A stretch of 11,519 bases of DNA from a bacterium (GTDB taxonomy: Bacteria > T1Sed10-126): the NCBI GenBank assembly GCA_003554945.1, contig PWHN01000001.1, positions 1 to 11,519 of the forward strand, written 5' to 3'. A model generated the notes under the pieces. The model had not been told where the DNA came from and did no database searches. It was given only the letters and a program-made list of their open reading frames with translations. Of this stretch, positions 6,877-11,519 are shown piece after piece (position 1 is the stretch's first letter; every line of letters starts with the position of its first letter). The position numbers and the translations under genes are program-made.

Positions 6877-6930
6877 CAACTAAAAACTTGCTCTTGTTTT
6901 TTAATGATTTTTGTTTTTGCTCTTGATTTT

Positions 6931-6954
6931 AAACTATAAACTATAAACTATAAC
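6931..6954. repeat. AAACTAT heptanucleotide tandem array
   Basis: Three consecutive AAACTAT units plus a partial fourth end about 10 nt before the CGGAG ribosome-binding site of cheA-2. The same 7-mer occurs inside the array at 6189-6256. Confidence 0.85.
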
Positions 6955-6975
6955 CAAAAAAATCGGAGATTTTTT

Positions 6976-9015
6976 ATGTCAAACGATCGTTTATCAGAAC
7001 TTCTCGACGACATCGCAACCGACCTGATGATGGTCGACTCTCCCGACGACCCGGAGCTTGACCAGGTGCGGGAAAATACGTCCGAACTACTCTCCTCAGT
7101 CCAGGTTCTTGTCGGCCTGGAAGAGGGAGAAAATGACCTGCTGAAGGAAATAATAGACCTCCTGAAAGAAGCCGAGGAAATCCTGGCTGATCTATCCGAA
7201 CAGCCGGCCGAAGACTTTGATTTCTCACTGGACGAGCTCTCACAAACTCTTGAAGCTGTTGAACCACTGCTTCGTGATTATGGTCAGGGAATATCGGATT
7301 CAGATGAACAGGCTGAAACAGAAGAAAAAAAGAGCGATACTGAAAGTTCTTACGACGAAGAAATTGAAACTGATTCCGAGGAGCCAACGGTTACGGCCCC
7401 CGGTAGTTATGACGAGGAGCTGTTCTTTGATTTTTACAGCGAAGCCAGTGAGCATTTACAGGAGTTTGAAGAAGTTGCACTGCGTCTGGAACAGGAACCG
7501 TCGGACTCTGAGGCCATAGATCGCGGTTTTCGCAACATGCACTCGATTAAGGGCATGGCTGGTTTTTTAAATCTTCGCCAGGTGAATCGCCTCTCCCATG
7601 CAATGGAAAATCTTCTTGATCTCTTTCGGGAAGGATATCCCCTGCAGTCTCAATCTATTGATGTGCTGCTTTCTTCGCTTGATATACTCAAACAACTCGT
7701 TAATTTGCATCATACCACCGTGGAAACTGGCAACGGGCAGTCATTACCAATCAAAAAAATTCATACCGCGACCCGCCAATTGGATGAAGAGCTTGACCGC
7801 GTTCGCAGTTTCTCCCCCTCAGAAGAACCTCGCCCAGAAGCCGAGGAACCGCAGGTGGAGGATGTTAGCCTAAAAAGTGGTCAACAGATCAGGATTGACC
7901 TGGATAAAATCGATTCCCTGGTAAATAACGCCGGTGAACTTACCACCGCCTTCCAGCGTCTGAAGAAGGCTGAGGAGATGGACGAGCGTGACCGCCAACA
8001 GCTTATGAATCAGCTTGATCGGATTGTCAACGACATCCAGGAGGGCTCACTCTCCCTCCGTATGATCCCCCTGAATAAATCTTTCAGCAAGCTTCGCCGA
8101 CTGGTCCGTGACCTCGCCCGCGATTTCGACAAGAAAGTGGACCTGAATTTTTCAGGCGAGGAGACGGAACTTGATCGTACTCTCGTCGAAAAAATCCAGG
8201 ACCCCCTGGTTCACCTGGTCAGGAATGCAATCGACCACGGGATCGAAAAGCCTGAGGTAAGGCGCGAGCAGGGCAAGCCGGAGACCGGTGAGCTGAACGT
8301 CTCCGCTTGCCACGAAAGCGGCAACGTTGTAGTTGAAATCAGCGACGATGGCGCCGGCCTCGACCCGGATGACATTTTTGAAACCGCAGTTGAACGGGGC
8401 GTAGTTCAGGCCGGTCGGGAACTGGAAGATGACCAGATTTATCAGCTCATATTTGAACCCGGTTTTTCTACCAATGAGGAGGTTACTGACGTCTCGGGCC
8501 GTGGTGTTGGTATGGATGTTGTTAAAAGTAACCTGGAAGAGATCAACGGTCGGGTCGAGGTTGATTCGGAACCGGGCGAGGGAACAACTTTCCGTCTGCA
8601 GATCCCTCTTACTCTTTCAATTATAAATGGCATGTTAATTCGAGTCAGTGACCAGCGTTTTGTTCTGCCGACGCTGGATATATTAGAGAGTTTACGTCCG
8701 GATGCTTCACAGGTAACTACTGTTGAAAAAAGAGGTCAGGTTCTCAAGCTGCGCGATCAGTTGATCAGAATCGTTCGTCTCTATGAAATCTTTGATATTG
8801 AACCGGAAAACGAGCGTCTCGACGAATCACTTGTGGTCATTGCCAGCGGCGTCCATGAACCCGTTGCTCTCCAGGTCGACGAACTGCTCGGCCAGCAGGA
8901 AGTGGTCATCAAAAGCATGGGCGAGGCTTTTGCCGCCCTATCTGCCATCTCCGGCGCCGCAATACTGGCCGATGGCTCCATCGGCCTTATTTTGGACAGC
9001 ACGGAGTTAGGCTAA
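6976..9015 (+). CDS. cheA: CheA-family chemotaxis histidine kinase (CheA-2), 679 aa
   Basis: Domains in order: an acidic N-terminal extension (about 1-144); P1/Hpt (about 145-250) with MHSIKGMAGF, phosphoacceptor H189; a short linker (about 272-300); P3 (about 302-362; IDSLVNNAGELT); P4 ATPase (about 363-542) with N box HLVRNAIDHGIE (N417), G1 SDDGAGLD (D458) and G2 TDVSGRGVGMD; and the CheW-like P5 (about 543-679). The kinase motifs are intact. There is no recognisable P2 domain between P1 and P3. The extension has a helical start (LSELLDDIATDLMM) and then a very E/D/S-rich stretch, with no His in a phosphoacceptor context. ATG 6976 follows CGGAG. It is probably the kinase working with the CheW and receptor encoded downstream, since it is the nearest CheA to them, although a 762-nt spacer separates the genes (inference). 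Confidence 0.95.
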   Translation: MSNDRLSELLDDIATDLMMVDSPDDPELDQVRENTSELLSSVQVLVGLEEGENDLLKEIIDLLKEAEEILADLSEQPAEDFDFSLDELSQTLEAVEPLLRDYGQGISDSDEQAETEEKKSDTESSYDEEIETDSEEPTVTAPGSYDEELFFDFYSEASEHLQEFEEVALRLEQEPSDSEAIDRGFRNMHSIKGMAGFLNLRQVNRLSHAMENLLDLFREGYPLQSQSIDVLLSSLDILKQLVNLHHTTVETGNGQSLPIKKIHTATRQLDEELDRVRSFSPSEEPRPEAEEPQVEDVSLKSGQQIRIDLDKIDSLVNNAGELTTAFQRLKKAEEMDERDRQQLMNQLDRIVNDIQEGSLSLRMIPLNKSFSKLRRLVRDLARDFDKKVDLNFSGEETELDRTLVEKIQDPLVHLVRNAIDHGIEKPEVRREQGKPETGELNVSACHESGNVVVEISDDGAGLDPDDIFETAVERGVVQAGRELEDDQIYQLIFEPGFSTNEEVTDVSGRGVGMDVVKSNLEEINGRVEVDSEPGEGTTFRLQIPLTLSIINGMLIRVSDQRFVLPTLDILESLRPDASQVTTVEKRGQVLKLRDQLIRIVRLYEIFDIEPENERLDESLVVIASGVHEPVALQVDELLGQQEVVIKSMGEAFAALSAISGAAILADGSIGLILDSTELG

Positions 9016-9039
9016 TATTCAGAACCTACCGAAGAGTTC

Positions 9040-9072
9040 CAAAATTCCTTCCCCCCGGAGGGCGGAATTTTG
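9040..9072 (+). terminator. Hairpin after cheA-2
   Basis: CAAAATTCC (9040-9048) pairs with GGAATTTTG (9064-9072), and an inner CCC/GGG helix is possible. It starts 24 nt after the cheA-2 stop. No T tract follows, so intrinsic termination is uncertain; as a strong stem it could still protect the 3' end. Confidence 0.45.
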
Positions 9073-9085
9073 CAGGAGAGCAAAA

Positions 9086-9115
9086 TTCGATTTCCCGCTT
9101 AGCGGGAAAGTCGAA
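9086..9115 (+). terminator. Second strong hairpin after cheA-2
   Basis: TTCGATTTCCCGC (9086-9098) pairs with GCGGGAAA (9102-9109) and, after one bulged G, TCGAA (9111-9115); the loop is TTA. The stem has 13 pairs. It lacks a T tract and resembles an intergenic palindromic repeat. Confidence 0.45.
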
Positions 9116-9278
9116 GACCGCCGTTCCATGGACGGGATAAGTCCGAAGGTTAGGATGGGGGGATAAGGGGTTGAATTTGGGTTCAAATGATCTTTTTCCC
9201 TACCCTTAACCCAGCTATTTCCCAGTAAAGGACTGGGGGGAGATGCTTCGGTGGGTTCTGGCTAATATTTCGGTTTCC

Positions 9279-9307
9279 TTGACAGATAAATATTTGGTCT
9301 GTATATT
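9279..9307 (+). promoter_or_regulatory. Consensus-like sigma70 promoter
   Basis: A perfect TTGACA (9279-9284) and a TATATT (9302-9307) are separated by exactly 17 nt. This is the best promoter match seen in the window. If used, the transcript would carry a leader of about 460 nt of repeats before cheW, or would make a separate non-coding RNA. Confidence 0.6.
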
Positions 9308-9334
9308 ACTCTTAGATTAAAGTTTATTGTTTTC

Positions 9335-9370
9335 TTCTCCACTCGAGGGGAAGGACAAAGGTGAGGGGGG
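9335..9370. repeat. C-tract/G-tract module, copy 2
   Basis: TTCTCC, CTCGAGGGG, AAGGACAAAGG and a terminal G run occur in the same order as in the module at 6121-6158, but with a weaker hairpin. Confidence 0.6.
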
Positions 9371-9378
9371 ATTAATTC

Positions 9379-9410
9379 AGCTTAAAGCTCAAAGCCAAAA
9401 GCTGAAAGCT
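9379..9410. repeat. AAAGCTN period-7 array
   Basis: TTAAAGCTC, AAAGCC, AAAAGCTG and AAAGCT follow one another with a spacing of about 7 nt. The periodicity matches the AAACTGG-type arrays, but with a different core. Confidence 0.7.
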
Positions 9411-9450
9411 AATTCAAATTCATCAAGTTCTCAAAATCTTGTTCATGTTT

Positions 9451-9493
9451 TTGAACTTGACGTCATTCCGCCCTTTGAGCCGGAATCCATCTT
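9451..9493. repeat. GTCATTCC palindromic module, copy 2
   Basis: A 43-nt copy of the module at 6020-6062, without gaps, matching at 37 of 43 positions. Some changes are paired across the stem (CCC to TCC with GGG to GGA), keeping ATTCCG/CGGAAT complementary. Confidence 0.85.
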
Positions 9494-9530
9494 TACGGGC
9501 TTGACTCGCACCCATGTGTACTGGTATATT

Positions 9531-9621
9531 GGACACGGATAAACACAGATAGTCACAGATACTAAGAGATGAATAGACAACTGTTAAAGAATCCGTGTTT
9601 ATCCGTGTTAATCTGTGTCCT
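9531..9621. repeat. Imperfect inverted repeat, CACGGATAAACACAGA type
   Basis: The arms 9531-9550 (starts GGACACGGAT) and 9602-9621 (ends ATCTGTGTCC) are complementary at 17 of 20 positions by eye, with about 51 nt between them. Each arm is itself built from ACACGGAT/ACACAGAT-like units. Confidence 0.75.
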
Positions 9622-9696
9622 GATGTATAAATGGTTTTCGATTTTAGATGCTAACCCGCAACGAGGTTTACTGGTTTTGAAGTTAGGTTTTAACTT

Positions 9697-9736
9697 TAAA
9701 CTGGAAACTGAAAACTGGAAACTGAAAACTGAAAAC
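9697..9736. repeat. Heptanucleotide array (AAACTGG/AAACTGA)
   Basis: Five or so AAACTGG, AAACTGA and AAAACTG units end about 26 nt before the cheW ribosome-binding site. It belongs to the same family as the arrays at 6189-6256 and 6931-6954. Confidence 0.85.
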
Positions 9737-9777
9737 CCGCAACACGATGTTAAACACTCGTCGGGAGGTAAAAAATC

Positions 9778-10365
9778 ATGGCAGAACAGGAAATGACGGC
9801 CGGTAACGAAGAGGAACTTGACCCCAGTTCCGTTGGTGGTCTGAACCAGCTTCGTGACGACGCCGCTCGCTCCGCTGAGGCCGAAGCTGCAGAGGAGCTG
9901 GAGAAATATCTAACTTTTGAGCTTGAGGCCGAGGAATACGGCGTTGAAATTCTCAAGGTCCGGGAGATATTTGGCTACACTGACGTCACTCCCGTCCCCC
10001 AGACGCCCGACTTCGTAAAAGGGGTTATTAATCTTCGCGGCCAGGTAATACCGGTTATTGACCTCCGGATTAAATTTGGTATGCCGGAGGGCGAAATAAC
10101 CAACGAAACCTGCATTATTGTCGTTGAAGTTGCCCTGGAGGAAGCTGACGGCGGGGTTGTTGAAATGGGGATTATCGTCGACCGGGTCCAGGAAGTGCTC
10201 GATATTCCTGAGTCTAACATTGATCCTGCCCCCTCTTTCGGCGCTGACATAAAGACTGAATACATCCAGGGAATGGGCAAAGTAGATGACCAGGTTAAAA
10301 TTTTACTGGATATTGATGAAGTTTTAAGTGAAGAAGAGCTGGTTGCTCTTAAGGATGTAAGCTAA
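9778..10365 (+). CDS. cheW: CheW chemotaxis coupling protein, 195 aa
   Basis: CheW links receptors to the P5 domain of CheA in the array. The CheW domain spans about 43-190, with the hallmark segment GVINLRGQVIPVIDLR (82-97) and a later GIIVDRVQEVLDI (131-143). The N-terminal 42 residues are an acidic, alanine-rich extension not typical of minimal CheW proteins of about 150-170 aa; it may be disordered. ATG 9778 is preceded by GGGAGGT (9763-9769) with 8-nt spacing, a strong site. It lies 61 nt before the receptor gene with no terminator between, so the two are probably co-transcribed. The transcript may begin at the promoter at 9279-9307 (inference). It could serve either CheA. Confidence 0.95.
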   Translation: MAEQEMTAGNEEELDPSSVGGLNQLRDDAARSAEAEAAEELEKYLTFELEAEEYGVEILKVREIFGYTDVTPVPQTPDFVKGVINLRGQVIPVIDLRIKFGMPEGEITNETCIIVVEVALEEADGGVVEMGIIVDRVQEVLDIPESNIDPAPSFGADIKTEYIQGMGKVDDQVKILLDIDEVLSEEELVALKDVS

Positions 10366-10426
10366 AAAGTTAATTAAAGTTACAATTTTGAAATCTTAGA
10401 CTTTTTATTTGAAAGGGTGTTTGATC

Positions 10427-11519
10427 ATGGATTTTAAGTTAAGCACTAAGTTATATGGGACCGTCGGTATTCTTGTTGCGGTGGCAGTTGTTCTCTTTGC
10501 AATTGGTCTCTGGCAACTGGGCGGTATTTACCAGGATGCTCAGACAATACGGGAAGCTGCCCGCCAGATTGAATTGGCCGAGGATATGCGATTTCAGGTT
10601 GTCCGGTTGATTCGAAATCAAGAACAATTGTTTGCCGCTGTAGGTGAAGGCCTTACAACTGAAGCAAACGAGGCGCGCTCAATAATTGATGAAGCCCGTG
10701 CAAATTTTGAAAGTTATCAAGATGAGCTGGAAGCACGTGAACTCAGCCGTGATGCCGAGTCGAGTCTGGAGCAAGCGATTGAGGCTTATCAAAATTTTAT
10801 TTCCATACAGGACCAGGCCCTTGACCTCGTGGACGCCGAACAGCTTGAAGAGGCTCTTGAGTTAAGTGCCAATGAGGGGGATGCTGCTTATAACAACGCT
10901 GAAGATGCACTGTCGGATCTTGTCGACATAGCAGCTCTTGAAGCTGAAGAGGCTGAAGAAGTAGCGGCTGCCAACTACGCCGGTGCCTGGTGGTTTATGT
11001 CTGTTATCGGTATTCTTGGTCTTGCTCTTGGTATAGGCCTTGGCGTCTATATTGTGCGAGACGCGACCGGAGTGCTCGGACAGTTGATAGAGGAATTATC
11101 GGACGGTGCTGAGCAAGTTTCCGCCGCTTCTGAAGAAACTTCCTCTTCCTCTCAGAACCTGGCGGAAGCCGGCTCTGAAAATGCCTCCGCAGTTGAAGAG
11201 GCTACCTCTTCCGTGGAGGAAATTAGTGCCATGGTGGAGCAGAATACTTCCAATGCCAATCAGGCGAATCAGATGGCCGAGGAAGCTCGTGATGAAGCTG
11301 AAGAAGGGGCAGAAAAGATGGAGCAGCTTCAGTCGGTCATGTCGGAAATAAACTCTAACTCCGAAGAAATTGCCGAAGTCACTGACATGATAGAAGAAAT
11401 TGCCTTCCAGACCAATATTCTCGCTTTAAACGCTGCCGTTGAGGCAGCCCGCGCCGGTGAACATGGTAAGGGGTTTGCCGTGGTCGCCGAAGAGGTCAGA
11501 AATCTTGCTCAGCGTGCTG
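10427..11519 (+). CDS. Methyl-accepting chemotaxis protein, 3' truncated
   Basis: The frame is open from ATG 10427 to the right edge, giving 364 residues. It has a short basic N terminus, TM1 (about 9-30), an extracytoplasmic region of about 157 residues (31-187) of mostly charged helix consistent with a four-helix-bundle ligand domain, TM2 (about 188-210), and then directly the signalling helix. The conserved MCP tip is present ([41 protein letters not shown], in two parts about 322-341 and 342-362). No HAMP domain is seen between TM2 and the helical bundle. Candidate methylation sites are Glu pairs flanked by A/S/T, such as [10 protein letters not shown] and SVEEISA. AAAGG at 10412-10416 is a distant but usable Shine-Dalgarno site. 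The ligand cannot be predicted. It probably works with the CheW encoded immediately upstream. Confidence 0.93.
   Translation, partial: MDFKLSTKLYGTVGILVAVAVVLFAIGLWQLGGIYQDAQTIREAARQIELAEDMRFQVVRLIRNQEQLFAAVGEGLTTEANEARSIIDEARANFESYQDELEARELSRDAESSLEQAIEAYQNFISIQDQALDLVDAEQLEEALELSANEGDAAYNNAEDALSDLVDIAALEAEEAEEVAAANYAGAWWFMSVIGILGLALGIGLGVYIVRDATGVLGQLIEELSDGAEQVSAASEETSSSSQNLAEAGSENASAVEEATSSVEEISAMVEQNTSNANQANQMAEEARDEAEEGAEKMEQLQSVMSEINSNSEEIAEVTDMIEEIAFQTNILALNAAVEAARAGEHGKGFAVVAEEVRNLAQRA

Larger units (their letters stand above)
6670..6975. other. 306-nt spacer with repeats and promoter candidate
   Basis: No gene is supported. It contains the right arm of the stop-codon hairpin, a 38-nt direct repeat (6713-6750 and 6766-6803), an inverted repeat TCTACCG (6811-6817) with CGGTAGA (6833-6839), a promoter candidate (6847-6876) and an AAACTAT array (6931-6954) next to the CheA-2 ribosome-binding site. 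Confidence 0.8.
9016..9777. other. 762-nt spacer with hairpins, promoter and repeats
   Basis: No gene is supported; the small open frames here encode repeat sequence and lack convincing starts. In order it holds two strong hairpins (9040-9072 and 9086-9115), a small hairpin CCCAGT/ACTGGG (9221-9237), a consensus-like promoter (9279-9307), a G-rich module (9335-9370), an AAAGCTN period-7 array (9379-9410), the second GTCATTCC module (9451-9493), a long inverted repeat (9531-9621) and a heptanucleotide array (9697-9736). Confidence 0.8.

Noticed and set aside
6974-7387. 137-aa open frame on the minus strand
   Set aside because: It lies antisense to the start of CheA-2; its low-complexity Arg/Pro-rich sequence mirrors the acidic coding strand.
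9327-9542. 71-aa open frame on the plus strand in the cheW spacer
   Set aside because: It runs through three repeat modules and shows no ribosome-binding site or recognisable domain.
9569-9796. 75-aa open frame overlapping the cheW start
   Set aside because: Its C-terminal part is the heptamer array translated, and it overlaps the well-supported cheW start.
11106-11351. 81-aa open frame inside the receptor
   Set aside because: It is an alternative frame of the MCP signalling helix; the MCP frame has the conserved tip and remains open to the window edge.

Overview
The window is a chemosensory and two-component signalling cluster. Every gene I can support is on the + strand. Its products are a truncated PAS/HisKA_2 histidine kinase, a tandem-receiver response regulator, a CheA kinase, a receiver-histidine kinase hybrid, a single-receiver response regulator, a second CheA, a CheW adaptor, and the first 364 residues of a methyl-accepting chemotaxis protein that runs off the right edge. 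No RNA gene, transposase or CRISPR array was seen.

The sequence does not name the organism. Clear Shine-Dalgarno sites, ATG plus TTG starts, sigma70-like promoter hexamers and a two-TM chemoreceptor fit a free-living bacterium. The proteins are strongly acidic (runs of E and D in both CheAs, CheW and the receptor), which might suggest a saline habitat, but this is only an inference. The long spacers hold small palindromes and heptanucleotide arrays of a kind common in environmental bacterial genomes, which does not fix a phylum.

Layout: (1) 1-1301, a sensor kinase whose N terminus lies outside the window. (2) 1444-5732, a compact unit of tandem-REC protein, CheA-1 and REC-HK, with a 10-nt gap at the first junction and a 20-nt overlap at the second. 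(3) 5733-6276, a repeat- and hairpin-rich spacer. (4) 6277-6669, the single-receiver protein, whose stop codon lies inside a perfect 15-bp hairpin. (5) 6670-6975, a repeat-bearing spacer with a promoter candidate. (6) 6976-9015, CheA-2. (7) 9016-9777, a 762-nt spacer with hairpins, a consensus-like promoter and several repeats. (8) 9778-10365, CheW, then the receptor from 10427.

Working model (inference): the receptor and CheW form an array core with one or both CheA kinases. The CheAs have intact phosphoacceptor His and ATP-binding motifs but no recognisable CheY-binding P2 domain. Four receiver domains (two in the tandem protein, one in the hybrid kinase, one alone) could take phosphate from the CheAs or from the two orthodox kinases. 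No cheR, cheB, cheC or cheD is present here, and no output domain (DNA-binding, GGDEF, etc.) is fused to any receiver. The cluster therefore looks like a multi-kinase phosphorelay hub built around CheA rather than a standard che operon.
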